From: Hippophae tibetana
Lineage: Eukaryota > Streptophyta > Magnoliopsida > Rosales > Elaeagnaceae
Direction: 5' to 3'
Assembly (NCBI GenBank): GCA_037013495.1
Contig: CM072808.1
Span: 46,362,068-46,426,067 of the forward strand
Length of the DNA stretch: 64,000 nt
How positions within the stretch are numbered: position 1 is the first letter of the stretch; each line of letters begins with the position of its first letter. The notes under the pieces were generated by a model. It made no database searches. It was not told where the DNA came from and saw nothing but the letters and a program-made list of their open reading frames with translations. A program made the position numbers and the translations under genes. Positions 49,301-61,724 of the stretch are shown piece by piece.

Positions 49301-50586
49301 GAGGTGGACTTTGCGCCTCCATTGGACTACAAGGAACCTGAAAAGCCGGTTGCTCGTGTTCCTTTAAACAAAGCTGCTACTGAAGGTACAATCTTTATTC
49401 TTGTCATGTTTTCATTTGAATTGGTATTCAATCATGGTCCTCATGGATCCTGTTAATTTCATATGCATGAAATGCCACAATGCCATTGGCTTAGGCCTGG
49501 ACTTGACCACTGCAGCACAATTTAGCAGTTTCTCATATCCTTTGAACTTCAAATGTTTATTTTACTGGTGTTATTTTTTATTGATTTTTCATCGAACTAA
49601 AAGCTTTGTAGTCTCTTCTGTTGCTGAGCTTATGAGAGATTAGTTCCATTGCGGTTGATCGTAAACGCGATATGCTTTGGTTTATATATACTATGCAATT
49701 GAAGGATGTGCATTTACCCACACACAGTGCCAGTCATTTGGGAGAATCTTGCGTTGCATGATATCTGCCTAAGTTTCTTGAAGTACATTCCCCCCCCCCT
49801 CCTTTCCCCAAGTATATGTTTGAATTGAAGAGCTTTTTAAATCTTCCTATTTTAATTTGTGGAACTTTAGAAGCACAAATAAGAAAATTTTGTGCCCCTA
49901 GTATCTGATTCATTACTTATCAGATATTTTCTTTATTAAAACCACCTCATCTTTTAGCTGCTGAGAATGTTGGGTATGATATTGTGTGTATTACACACTT
50001 CTATCTTATTGACATTTGCAATGTATTACTGCAACATTATTAATTGTAGAATCATGTCAGATTTCAGACTTCAAGGTTTTATAACCCTATCCAGTTTATC
50101 AAAATACATGAAATTCACTTGTTTATCTTGCAGTTGAAGAGGCTGCTGCTGAGAGCGAACAAAAATTCAACCCCTTTACGGGATCAGGGAGACGCTTGGA
50201 CGGGAAACCTTTGCCATGTCAGCCTCAGCCATCTTCGTCCTTGGGTTCCAAAGATAAGCAGCCTGCTATTGCCAATGGAAAAATACAGGCTTCTGCAGGG
50301 TCTACTTCCCAAACTACAGCTAATCAGTCGTCTCAAGGAAAGCTTGTCTTTGGGTCAAGTGTAAACCGCATACCAAAGGAAGAACAGCAGGTATTGTCTT
50401 TGAACTTTTACTGCCAGCTTAATCCCCAACCTCAAAATCACCATATTCTTTTATTTTGAGCTGATAAATTTTTGTGTAATTTAGCAGCAAGCCAAGAAAG
50501 AGACTAAGCAAGACCAGCAGGCTGAGAAAAAGGAAGAGCAGAAGTTTCAGCCTTTTTCAGGGAAAAAGTACTCCTTAAGGGGTTGA
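46320..50586 (+). CDS. UFD1: ubiquitin fusion degradation protein 1 (UFD1) homologue
   Basis: Cofactor of the AAA ATPase p97/CDC48 (with NPL4 in the known complex) that helps extract ubiquitinated proteins for proteasomal degradation. Coding exons: 46320-46322 (ATG alone), 47126-47203, 47762-47786, 47871-47903, 48021-48142, 48276-48406, 49162-49385, 50134-50390 and 50488-50586; about 323 aa. All junctions keep frame with GT-AG introns. The N-terminal UFD1 double-psi barrel shows as [86 protein letters not shown] and [20 protein letters not shown]. The C-terminal tail keeps the short motifs [22 protein letters not shown] and [13 protein letters not shown]. The last acceptor is a TAGCAG tandem (50482-50487), allowing one extra Gln. 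Intact. Confidence 0.95.
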
Positions 50587-51597
50587 TTCTATTGTAACCT
50601 TAACATCTAGTATTTAAACTTTCTTTATGTGGATTAGAAGACGGCGAGAATACTGAATGCAGAGCAGAGCTGTGTATTGATCTTGGGTATCATTAAAAAA
50701 AGTATGGAATTGTAGGCCATAAAATTACATTTTATACTGTGATGCCTCAATCTCATTTCTTCAAACTGCTGCTGCTGCATTGTGTACATTTAACGTTCTG
50801 TCTACTTATGTTTTTAATGCTTTAGTAACTCTGTGATGCTATTTTAGGATACTGGTATTTCATTCAATCGTACATAGCTTGATTGGCTTTAAATATTTTA
50901 TTTTAAATTCTGTTGTACTTTCAATGTTATTATGACACATCATTTACAATATTAGCGTAGAGTTCTTAGTAGCTTTGGTGTCTTTTCTAAATTATGTGTC
51001 AAAGATCATCATAATAAAATAGAGATTTTAAGACATTTTTAAGAAAGAGGATTCAGAGCCAGCTTTCGATCTGTTTTCAAAGATTTCACTTGGTTTAGAT
51101 TTAACATAAACTCAGTAGGACTATAAGCCATAAAAAGAAGGATTTGTTGGGGGCATACTTTGTGTCTCATACAAACACAAAATATATTTTATTAGGCTAA
51201 AATCACTTTCCACAATGAAAATTTGTGTTTAAAAGTTTTTGTAAAAGGGCGTGTGGAGGAAGACTGATATTTTGATAAAGATTGTGATTTTGTCAATTTT
51301 GTCATTTTAAGAAAATCCCTTATTTTATATTTTTGACCTCCCGATAAATAGAATTATAAAAGTACTCTACTAGATATTTTATTATATTAATAATAGATTA
51401 AAATGTAACAATTCAATCAGATACTTTATTAGAAAAAAAATCCAATCAGCTACTTCAAATTTTATATATTTTTTATTCCAAACCGTTCTGTTTTTTTTTA
51501 ATTACCTATTTGATTGCATTAGTAACATTGTCAGTTTTAAGTGTTCTTTTTAATAAGTGAGCGAAGTTTGAGTCTCTTTATCATATTTGTAAAATTA

Positions 51598-51602
51598 AAT
51601 AG
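51598..51602 (+). repeat. target-site duplication (left) of copia element 2
   Basis: AATAG directly precedes the left LTR and recurs at 56816-56820 directly after the right LTR: a perfect 5-bp duplication typical of copia integrase. Confidence 0.85.
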
Positions 51603-51948
51603 CGTATAAAAAAGAAGAATTAACTCTACACAAAAAAATTCTCTAGTTTTCATTACAATTGTATAGTTATTTATAATGAAATTTTACTCTTTCAATTACT
51701 CTTTAAATTAAGTATTCATTGATTTACTCCTTGAAATTAAGAATTCCTTGTTTTATTCTTTGAATTAAGGATTTCTTGTTTTATTCTTTGAATTAAGGAT
51801 TCCTTGTTTTACTCATTGAATTAAGGATTCCTTGTTTTACTCCTTGAATTAAGGATTCCTTGTTTTATTTCTTGAATTAAACTCCTTGTTTTACTCTTTG
51901 AATTAAGCTCCTTGTTTTATTCTTTGAATTAAAGATTAATATCCAATA
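51603..51948 (-). repeat. 3' LTR of copia element 2 (346 bp) with about 8 minisatellite units
   Basis: Homologous to 56345-56815. Its low-coordinate edge starts CGTAT where the other LTR has TGTAG. Most of the length is a tandem array of 26-28-bp units of the form TTGTTTTATTCTTTGAATTA + AGGATTCC. Confidence 0.9.
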
Positions 51949-51955
51949 CTCCCCC

Positions 51956-54900
51956 TCAAGCTGGATCCAGAAGGTTTATGGATCCAAGCTTGGACAAAAG
52001 TCGTTGAAACTGATGAGAAGCCAAGGACTTGGTGAAGATGTCAACCAGTTGGTCGAAACTTCTTGTATAATGTGTCTGAATCACTTGTGATTGAACTTGT
52101 TCACGAACGTAATGACAATCAACTTCAATGTGTTTCGTACTCTCGTGAAACACTGGGTTTGATGCTATATGCATGACTGCCTGATTGTCACAAAATAAGG
52201 ACATAGGAAGAGTTGTAGGAACACCTAAATCACACAGAAGATTTAAGCCATATCAACTCACACGCAGTTGAAGCCATTGCACGATACTCAGCTTCAGCAC
52301 TTGATCTGGTGATGACAGTTTGCTTCTTACTCTTCCATGTGACCAAGTTTCCACCGATAAATATACAGTAGCCAGTGGTGGACTTGCGATCGATTGCATT
52401 CCCTGCCCAATCAGCATCACAATACCCCATGATTTGTGTGTTGTCATTCTTCTTCATGATGATACCACGACCCACTGATCCTTTTAAGTAGCGTAAGATC
52501 CTTTTAACAAGGGCCAAATGCTCAAGTGTCGGGGAGTGCATGAATTGGCTCACAATACTTACAGAATATGTGATGTCAGGTCTGGTGATTGTTAGGTAGA
52601 TCAACTTACCAACCAGTCGCAGGTAATAGCTTATATCCGTGAGTGGCGTGCCCTTTAAGCTAGGTTTGAGCTTGCTGTCAAGAGGGATAATGGCTGGTTT
52701 AGCATCGCTCATGTTAGCTTCCTTGAGCAAATCTAGGACATATTTCTTTGGTTAAGAAAGAGTCCCTTGTGCGAGGTTTCCATTTCTATACCAAGAAAGT
52801 ACTTCAATATCCCAAGGTCTTTAATTGTAAACCTTTGTCTGAGGGACTGTTTAAGGTTGAAAATCTCGTCAGCATTATCACCTGTAATTATGAGATCATC
52901 TACATAAATCAGTACAACCAATTTTCCCATAGCTCTTGTGCGAACAAATAGTGAGGAATTAGCATTGCTGCTTTTGAAACCAACACTAGTGAGAACTGAG
53001 CTTAGCTTGGCATACCAAGCTCGTGGGGACTGTTTCAAACTATAAATGGATTTGTGCAATTTGCACACTAAATCCAGTTCATTGCTTTGAGGATGCCCGG
53101 GTGGCAATTTCATATAGACTTCTTCTTTGAGATCACCATGCAAGAATGCATTCTTCACATTCATTTGGTACATGGACCACCCCTTGTTTACAGCCACGGA
53201 CAATAGCACTCTTACTGTGTTCATTTTTGCAACAGATGCAAATGTTTCTTTGTAATCCACCTCGAATGTTTGAGTGAATCCCCGAGCCACCAATCTTGCT
53301 TTATACCTCTCAATTGATCCATCTGACTTGAATTTGAGCTTATAGATCCATTTGCAACCCATAACTTTCTTATCTTTTGGAAGTTTGGTGATGCTCAATG
53401 TGTTGTGTTGATCTAGGGCTTTAAGTTCTTCTTGCATTGCTTCCTTCCACACCTCTTGGCTGTTGGCCTCATGAAAGTTTTGAGGCTCACTGTAACTCGA
53501 TATAGTGCTGAGGAATACGACATGGGCTGGTGTCACTATTTTATATGACACATAATTTGAGATGGGATGTGTGGGTTTGTAGGTGACAAAGTCTTGAAGT
53601 CTTGTGGGAGGTTGCCTAACACGCATTGGATTAGGTCGTGGAGCAGGAGGAGTTATCTCATACTCGTTCACATCTTGTACCATATTGTGAGGATCATCTT
53701 GATTATCACCATCTTCATGCAGTGTACTATTAAAACGAGACCCTTCATTATTACTTTCAGTGAGAGAAGCATCAATGTTGACATGGCTGGGATCTTGTTG
53801 TTGTGGAGTCTCAAGTTCGATTCTTGGTAATGGAAACACATCCAAGATGCCATCCATTAGACTTGTGATTTCATGTGACTTGCTGAAAAAAAGGTTAGTT
53901 TCATAAAATCAAACATCTTTAGACACAATTAATCTCCTAAGTTTGGGATCATAACATTTATATCCCTTTTGTGTAGATGAATAACCAAAAAAAATACATT
54001 TAACAGCTCTAGGATCCAATTTATCTCGATGATGAGAATGAATATGTACAAAACAGATGCAGCCAAAGACTCTAAGGTGTGAGAGGTTAATTTTCCTTCC
54101 TTTCATGACCTCTAGAGGAGACTTGAAATTCAAAACTCGACTGGGTAATCTATTGATGATGTAGCCATAACTCCTTGGGACCAAAATCTCTTTAGTACAT
54201 TCATTTGTAGCATTAATGCTCTAGTTTTTTCAAGTAAGTCCCAGTTTTTGCGTTCAGCTACACCATTTTGTTGAGGTGTGCCAACACAACTTGTTTGATT
54301 CATAATGCCATGAATGCTCAAATATTGTTTCATGATATGAGACATGTATTCGGTGCCATTATTAGACCTTAAGGTTTGAATTTTAGAGGGGAAGTGATTT
54401 TTAACAAGGTTATGAAAGTCCTTAAATACTTCCACAACTTCATTCTTAGACTTTAAAAGATATAATCATATGACTCGAGAGAAATCATCAACAAAAATCA
54501 CAAAATACTTATAACCATCAAAAGATTCATTAGTTGGTCCCCATACATCTGAATGGACTAGTTCAAAACACTTACTAGCCCTAGACAAGGAAGAATTAAA
54601 AGGCAATCTAGTGGTTTTAGACAAGTGGCAAGTTTCACATGCAATTGCATCATTTCCTAAGTTTGGAAATAAAGTTGACAAAATTGGTGGAGAAGGGTGA
54701 GCTAAACGTTGATGCCACAATTGATTATCTTGGATAGGGTTAAACTTGGCTTTAAACCCTCTAGGATTGCTCTTGGATATGTAATAGAGACCATCTAAGT
54801 AAAACTCTTCACCAATCATCTTTTTGGTGGCACAATCTTGAAAAATGACATTGTGAGGAGAAAAAATGGCTAAGCAATTCAAGGTATTTGTGATTGTTCC

Positions 54901-56277
54901 TACAGACAGAAGTTGGAAGGGAAATGAAGGTACATATAAAACCATCGACTCGATTTCATCTGATATTAATTTTATTTTTTCCTTTCCTAAAACCTTTACA
55001 TTCTCACCATTTGCAATTGAAACTTGAGAAGGATTTGCTAATTTTTCAAACTTATGAGACTTTGACACATGATTTGTCATATGATTTGTGGCACCTGAAT
55101 CTACAACCCAAAAATCATGCAACATATTTATTTTAAGAGCAGTTTTAAAGGCTTTTATGATACCTTGTATGTCCTCTTGTGGTATGAGTTTTGTATCTGC
55201 CAAGAAACCCACAAACTTGCCTAGCAATGCTATCGAGTTTCCTTCTTCTATGATATCCACACAGTCAATTCTAGCTCCTCCTATCTTGCTTTGAAGATAC
55301 AACATAAACTCATTCATGAGTTCAGCTGGATTCGCTGTGAAGTTCTTGAATGGATCAGACCCATTAGAGGTAGAAGCAAAAGCATGATTTGCATGGTATG
55401 CAGTACGATTCACTTTCTGTAAACCCGTATCCTTTATAAAATCAGGTTTTAATTCTGGATGTAGAATCCAACATGTGTCCTTAACATGTCCCATATAGTT
55501 GCAGTGTTGACACTTCAAGTTTGGATGCTTCCCTTTGTACTTCCTCTCATTGGTTAGATATGCTCTTACCTCAGGTGCACTAGCCATTGTACCCTTGTTC
55601 ATGACTTTCCTCCTTACTTCTTCATGTTGAATTATCGCACATACATTGGTGAAGGAAGGAAGTTCAGTATTCATGAGTATGTGGCATCGTATATCTTCAT
55701 ATGTTGAATCGAGACTGGATAGAAGTTGAAATATCTTATCTTCTTCCGCTCTCTTTCGTAGCAGAGCTATATCGGTTGTATGAGGATGATATATTTCCAA
55801 CTCATTCCACATGCTTTTCATGCTTCCTAAGAGTGGTACAAAAGCCTTTCCATCTTGTTGCAGATCTGAGATGTCCTTCTTTAATTGAAAAACTCGTGCA
55901 TCATTGTTTTGAGTGCCATACATTTCCTTGACCGTCTCCCATAGTTGGTATGCAGATTCAGAATAACTGAATATTTTAGCTAATTTACGTTCCATGGAAT
56001 TTAGGAGCCATGACATAACCAGCTGATCCTTACTAAGCCAGGATTCATAGGTTAGTGAGGAAACATAAGGTACTTCGATACTTCTATTTATGAACCCCAA
56101 CTTGGACCTTCCACCTAGAGCCAAAGACACTGCTCTTGACCAAGGTAAGTAATTAAACTCATTCAACAAGACTGAGCTTAATCTTTGATTTGGGTTGACA
56201 TTCACCTCATGCATATTCATGAAGTAAAGCACCGATGAACTTTCAGTTTCTGATCCTAGCGGCTTGTCTTCAGCCAT
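51956..56277 (-). pseudogene. copia gag-pol of element 2, broken by a few stops and frameshifts
   Basis: Gag starts at an ATG at 56275-56277 (MAEDKPLGSETESSS). One open frame runs to 54466 through Gag, a zinc knuckle (CQHCNYMGHVKDTCW), the protease (FWVVDSGATNHMT), GAG-pre-integrase (DNQLWHQRLAHP) and the start of integrase, which stops in the SRV- motif at a TGA. Integrase continues in 53909-54435 with TPQQNGVAERKN and a frame change near 54150. A stop separates it from 52733-53857, which carries reverse transcriptase (YKARLVARGFTQTF and YVDDLIITGDN). A one-base loss near 52740 leads into 52230-52730 (RSSAEAEYRAMA, RNase H), and another frame change near 52215 leads to the terminus at 51956. 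About five lesions in total. Inactive as it stands. Confidence 0.93.
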
Positions 56278-56344
56278 TTCAAAGATTGAAGATGCTAAGA
56301 TAATAATAAAGTAGAAGCAAGTTAATTTTCCTGCTCTGATACCA

Positions 56345-56815
56345 TGTAGAAAAAAAAAAAGAATTAACTCTACACAAAAAAACTCTATAGTTTGTATTAT
56401 TTTCTTCATGTTTTCATTACAATTGTATAGCTATTTATAATGAAATTTTACTCATTCAATTACTCTTTAAATTAAGGATTCCTTGATTTACTTCTTGAAT
56501 TAAAGATTCCTTGTTTTACTTCTTAAATTAAGGATTATTTGTTTTATTCCTTGAATTAAGGATTCCTTGTTTTATTCCTTGAATTAAGGATTCCTTGTTT
56601 TATTCCTTGAATTAAGGATTCTTTGTTTTATTTCTTGAATTAAGATCATTGTTTTATTTCTTGAATTAAGATCATTGTTTTATTTCTTGAATTAAGATAC
56701 TTGTTTTATTTCTTGAATTAAGATACTTGTTTTATTTCTTGAATTAAGATACTTGTTTTATTTCTTGAATTAAGATACTTGTTTTATTCCTTAAATTAAA
56801 GATTAATATCCAATA
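56345..56815 (-). repeat. 5' LTR of copia element 2 (471 bp) with about 12 minisatellite units
   Basis: The plus-strand start TGTAG abuts the primer-binding site and the end reads TATCCAATA. The array has about six 28-bp units (TTGTTTTATTCCTTGAATTA + AGGATTCC), then about six 26-bp units ending AAGATCA or AAGATAC. The higher unit number explains the 125-bp length difference from the 3' LTR. Confidence 0.9.
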
Positions 56816-56820
56816 AATAG
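56816..56820 (+). repeat. target-site duplication (right) of copia element 2
   Basis: AATAG directly after the terminal CCAATA of the LTR, matching 51598-51602. Confidence 0.85.
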
Positions 56821-57179
56821 GTCATATTAGTTGGGTGTTGTTCGGACAAAACTGGGTAAAAAGGGAAGAAAAAAAAAGAGTTTCTTGAACACTCCTGCCT
56901 GAATAATTATGTTTATCTCATCATTAGAAATTTAAGATCGTTCATCAACCCTTGTGTTAATATCTAATAGAATTTTATTTATTTGTTTCTATTTGGTTTA
57001 ATTCACTAACCAACATCTTTTTTACCTTTAATAAATACAACCACTTCATACAAACAACCAAATTATATATATATCTTATAAAATGTAAAACATGTATGTA
57101 TTTCTTTAACTGTCATGTACACAAAGTATATATAAAGGAGCTTCACTAATTTTTGAATTTGGAGATGATTTAAATAGTT

Positions 57180-59453
57180 TCATCTGACTTTCTTGTCTTT
57201 GATAGGTCCTCTTGGAATTTTGTTGAGGAAATTGGAATCAAAGTTTCCGTATGATTTCTTTATCTCTCTCATTACTTTACAACCAAATTGATCTACATCA
57301 TCTTCAAATTTCTCATATAAAAACGGCAGCGTTTCCATGCAGACAAAGCCTATTTATATTTTATCATATTATGCAATAAAAGAAAAAAAAAATCAAGAAC
57401 AACAAAGTAGTCAGTCAGTTCAATGCTTCAAAGTTTCTATTTAATCAATTTGGTAGTTAAAATTATAAAAATAAATAAATAAATAACTTACCCAGATAAA
57501 CTAAATTCAAAAATTTGAAATAGGTTCCAACCACAGACAAGATATAGAGAGATATAAGTGCCTAAAATGTAAAGAGATAAATGAGAGAATTAATTTAAAT
57601 TATATCTACATAATAGAGATATAAAAATAATTAATATTTATAAATGGAGGAAAATCAATTCAAGTTAATTTGATATACCAAGAAGAAAAAGGGTATATCT
57701 CTTCCACATGCAATTTCATGAAGCTTTGATAAACACATGTTGAATCTTCTATGAAAGGTTAAAGCAGCTTCTTTGAAGGCATATTCATGTAATATAATTT
57801 CAGGTAGTTTTGGAGGAATCCTGTGTTTGAAAATAAACTATTAATTAATAAAAGGGAAAAAAGAAAATACAAAGTCTACCCAAACAAATGTAGTTTAGTG
57901 GCATCAAGATTTCTTTGTGAGACGTAAGATCAATGATTCAATCTCAATGTATATGAATTGTATAATGTTATTAAAAAAAGAAGAAGATAAAGCCTTAGAT
58001 CTGCCCCAATAACAAAGTAATCCCTCAAAGTTTGAAAAAAAAATACCAAACAAATCCCATTTACGACTAGATTTGCACTTTTTATGTATTAATTGATAAT
58101 TTAGCTGAAAGAAGACATCTAGGTTCCAAAACAAAAATGAAATTGACAGTTTTAGATGCTTAAGATTTGTTAATTTTTACTCTTCATATCTTATTAAAAT
58201 GTTTATGAAAATATAAATTACTTATAATTTAAATAAATAAAAAATTTAATAGTGCTTTTAGAATCTAAAAGACACATAATTTTTTATTTTTCTTGTTTGA
58301 AAAGTACTTTTGATAAAAAATATTTTTCATAAAAACACGAATAAACATATCCTTATATGTATTTCATAAGCTAAAATCGATCAAGTATATAATTGTTTTT
58401 TTATTTTTATATTATAATTCATCCATTAAAATAAGAAAAAGGTGCCATAAATGTCATATATTCCACAAAATGGTTAAATTAATTAATGAGTAAATGAAAG
58501 CGTATATACCATCCAAATATATCAGCTGTTGTGTACCAAATGAAAACAATGAGCATAGTGGTGATAGAGATGTGACAAAGAAGAGTCACAAAGTTGTACT
58601 CAGCAACCTCAAATAGAAACCATATCACTGTTATCCCAATCAATAATGCTGCCGATGTCTTTGGTTCCCTCCATAATAATACTTCTGCAACTGCATTTTC
58701 AATTTCTAATTTCAATACTGAATCCTCAAATAAAATTAAAAACAAATAAAACTTAGAAAATACTATGTATTATACATATAAATGTTATAACAATTCGGGC
58801 CTCAATAAATGATTTATATACTAAAAAAAATGTCTTATAGTTTCTCAAATAACATTCTTAAATTTTACATGATTTGTATATTTACATGATTAAAATTTAT
58901 GATTTTAAAAAGGAAAAAAATCGCTTAAATTTTAAAAATATGTGATTTTATAACCTCAATACGATGTTAATAAATCAACATTACATGGCATGAAAGTCAT
59001 GTTCATAAAAAATTCCTTTTCAAAGAACACCATGTTTTTCTTCTTTTCAAAATTTAATTTGCAATATCACTTATTTAATTAAATATTATCTAATTTTTAT
59101 ATGTTTTAGTTGTTTACATTGTTTCACTTTTAAACACTCTAAAAAAATCTTATTTTTAATTTATAAAAAAAACATATATGTAACATATTTTTGAACACAC
59201 AAAAAATATATTTATTTTACATTATATAAAAAAATATATATGTATGTCCATCTCGTGAAGGGTATTAAAAATAAAATTTTATCTATGAAATAAAGTTATG
59301 TTAAGTAGTTAAATCAAATAAAATTGATTAGCATAATTAAAAATCTTAGAAACCTTTGCCTCCTCCAAGAATTGCATGTATGGGCCTTTGACGCCCAAAT
59401 AACCTTGGTGATCTTGCGTGAGTATCAGATGATTGATAATAAGAACTTGGCAT
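57180..59453 (-). CDS. reticulon-like protein (RTNLB family)
   Basis: ER membrane protein of the plant reticulon family, whose paired long hydrophobic hairpins bend tubular ER. Five exons fit: 59354-59453, 58510-58717, 57679-57820, 57492-57561 and 57180-57349, giving 229 aa, typical for the short RTNLB subgroup. N-terminus MPSSYYQSSDTHARSPRLFG then RQRPIHAILGGGK. The reticulon domain follows: AVAEVLLWREPKTSAALLIG, VIWFLFEVAEYNFVTLLCH, IPPKLPEIILHEYAF, ELHEIA-like KLHEIACGRDI, then the second hydrophobic pair LISLYILSVVGTYFKFLNL. The C-terminus is LNKIPRGPIKDKKVR. A stretch of about eight residues (LKLEIEN) at the start of exon 2 looks extra; an alternative acceptor could remove it. All introns are GT-AG. 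Likely functional; the paralogue number is not assignable. Confidence 0.92.
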
Positions 59454-59459
59454 GGTTTG

Positions 59460-61230
59460 TGTTTTTTTTTTCAATTACAAGAAAATTAGCAATATAAGAC
59501 TCTTAATACAAACACTAACTTATATATGGCAATTGCGGGTTCCAAGCTTGGTAGCAAAGTAAGCATTTGTAAAGAAAGGAATGTCTTTGTACCTTGGCTT
59601 TAAAGATTGCTTTACACAAACTACCACTATATTCTTATTTTTATTCTAGCAAACATAAAGTGTATATATTTATTCTTTATATCCTACATAGTTTTGGTTT
59701 AATTAACCCATTTTTTTTAAAAGTGCTTTAATAATTTCGTATTTATTTCAAAGCACCTATTATTGGTATTTTTTGGAACACTTTATGGTCACTTTGAACA
59801 TAACATTATATTGCAACCAATTGGAAGAGAATCAATAGATTCCTTTTCGGGAGCGATTTATCCTTCCCAAACGCAGCATACAACTCTCCGTTGTACTGTT
59901 CTCTCCAAGTGTGCTTGTTCCTCCTTTCTTCCTTACCATGTAAAGTCTTTGTAAAATAACTCCGATGAGAAGAAAATACATATTCCACATTAACTAGATC
60001 CATAGAAGTTAAGTGTTTGTTTGGACATAGCGCTTTACAACATATTTTGTGTTTCTCATTGAAAGCACATACTTTCAAAGGCCTAGAAGTACTTCTTGTA
60101 ACAAAAAATATTTGACTTAAAAGCACTTTTAAAAGGCGTTTGATACTGGGATTTCACATAAATGAATATCTTTGAAATAGGCTAGTTTACAAAAAGTAGA
60201 GATGAAAACATGGCAGTGAAGTCCACAGCCTCAAGTTCACGACTTGCCAAATCAGCCCTCAACTTTACTTACCCTCATTGTATATACTAGTGAGTGAGTA
60301 TGTAACTTTTATTTTAAAAAAAATAAAATAAAAAAAATACATATTTTTTGTATATTACAAAATCTAATTTTAAGAGAAATTTATTACAATGTATTGGTAT
60401 GAGTACCTATTAATAAAGAGTATAGTTATGTTTGTTTTCGTTTGTATTAAAATTACTTAAACTTTAAAAAGAAGCACATAATTCGAAAGAAGCAAAGAAT
60501 GTGCTTTTTAAGTTCTAAAAACATTTCTTACATATTTTTAGGGTTTGTTCTAAAAGACTTATTAGTTATTACTATATATCAAAAACAATTTTACAATCTC
60601 TGAAAAGCATAAGCAACATATACCCAATATCTCAAGTCTTAGAGTCCAAAGATAGACATTATTACTTACAAAAAAATCTAAAATCAGCTTGCATAAGATG
60701 GTTTTCAGAGGTTTAGTGAAAAATGTCCTACACAATTCATGCACAACATTTACATTGCCAAAACCAGAAATTTTTGGGCAATTTTTACTTAAACTAGTGA
60801 AATCTGGATTTTGTGGCCTCGAAACTTCTAAAGTTCTTTCCTTTTGCATAAAATTAATCATTCAGTTTAATGAGTTTTTAGTATTATTTATACAGTGAAT
60901 TCATGAAAACTTGAACAATCATAACACATCAATTTATTGAAAGTTATTTAGTTAATTTTGAGTTTGTGATTGATAAAAATGTTATTTATAACGAAGAATA
61001 AAATTGACGAAAATAAAAAATCTATAATTAGATTACACATTTTAAACAAAAAGAAAAATATTGAACTATTAATAATAATTATTTATTAGTTATTAAACGC
61101 TAAATCATAAATCATAAATACTAAATATTAAATCATATATCGATTACATGTTTATTTGTTTAAATAATATATTTTAATAATTAAATATATCACTTTTATC
61201 TTCGCTCGTTCGATATAAATATCACTAGTA
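59460..61230. other. AT-rich intergenic DNA upstream of the reticulon-like and S31 genes
   Basis: The reticulon-like gene and the S31 gene diverge from here, so promoters lie at both ends. Around 59750-60150 the sequence is less AT-rich (with words such as GTGTTTGTTTGGACATAGCG and GGCGTTTGATACTGGG, reminiscent of transposon ends), but I could not define an element or gene. Confidence 0.5.
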
Positions 61231-61439
61231 ATTTGGTGGGTTTATATTTGGCCCGTAAAGAAATTATTGGGCCTTCGACATTGTTTGTACAAAGAAAGAC
61301 CTTTACAAATTTGGCTAGTCCGGCCCATTATAGAACAAGGAGGTCAGAGCATCCTATCCTTCGCCAAAACAACTCTCGAAACGTTGGGGCTAGCTCTTTT
61401 GGCAGCACAGTCCGATTGAGTAGAGCAGAGTCTGAGATT

Positions 61440-61724
61440 ATGGCGATGATTCAGTGGTTCGGCGCATTAGCTAGACGAGTACTGATAAGGGATCGAGCTG
61501 CGTTTTCAACATCTTCTTCGTCATCATCAGTAACAGTATCGGCGAGTGGGATAGGAGTACCGATTCTGTGCGGTCGAGGGGACACGAAGACTAAGAAAGG
61601 CAAGAGATTTAAAGGATCGTACGGTAACGCTAGGCCCAAAAAGGATAAGAAGATTGAGCGCATCAAGGACAAAGTTGAGGTTCCCAGGTCTACCCCTTGG
61701 CCTCTTCCTTTTAAGCTCATATGA
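61440..61724 (+). CDS. small ribosomal subunit protein S31 (bTHX-type), mitochondrial
   Basis: A 94-aa protein of the Thx/S31 family, small basic proteins of the organellar small ribosomal subunit. The chosen ATG (61440-61442, MAMIQWFGALARRVLIRDRA) begins a presequence rich in Arg and hydroxylated residues (FSTSSSSSS), as expected for mitochondrial import. The mature domain has GRGDTKTKKGKRFKGSYGNA, then RPKKDKKIERIKDKVEVPRS, the family signature, and ends TPWPLPFKLI. The frame is open further upstream to an ATG at 61233, but that part lacks family resemblance and is probably promoter or leader. Single exon. Confidence 0.9.
   Translation: MAMIQWFGALARRVLIRDRAAFSTSSSSSSVTVSASGIGVPILCGRGDTKTKKGKRFKGSYGNARPKKDKKIERIKDKVEVPRSTPWPLPFKLI

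Larger units (their letters stand above)
51603..56815 (-). mobile_element. Ty1/copia LTR retrotransposon 2, about 5.2 kb, nearly complete but frameshifted
   Basis: Oriented right to left. 5' LTR 56345-56815, 3' LTR 51603-51948. The primer-binding site at 56333-56344 (complement TGGTATCAGAGC) is a full match to initiator tRNA-Met and abuts the LTR. The polypurine tract (minus strand GAGGGGGAG) lies at 51949-51958. A 5-bp target duplication AATAG flanks the element. Its internal region is far better preserved than that of element 1, so it is younger. In element sense the LTR begins TATTGG, not the canonical TG. Confidence 0.96.

Noticed and set aside
56450..56815. Regularly spaced repeats resembling a CRISPR-like array
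   Set aside because: Units are directly tandem without unique spacers, lie inside an LTR of a plant retroelement and occur in both LTRs.
61233..61439. Upstream in-frame ATG extending S31 by 69 residues
   Set aside because: The extension does not look like a targeting peptide or like the family; the ATG at 61440 gives a proper presequence and usual length.
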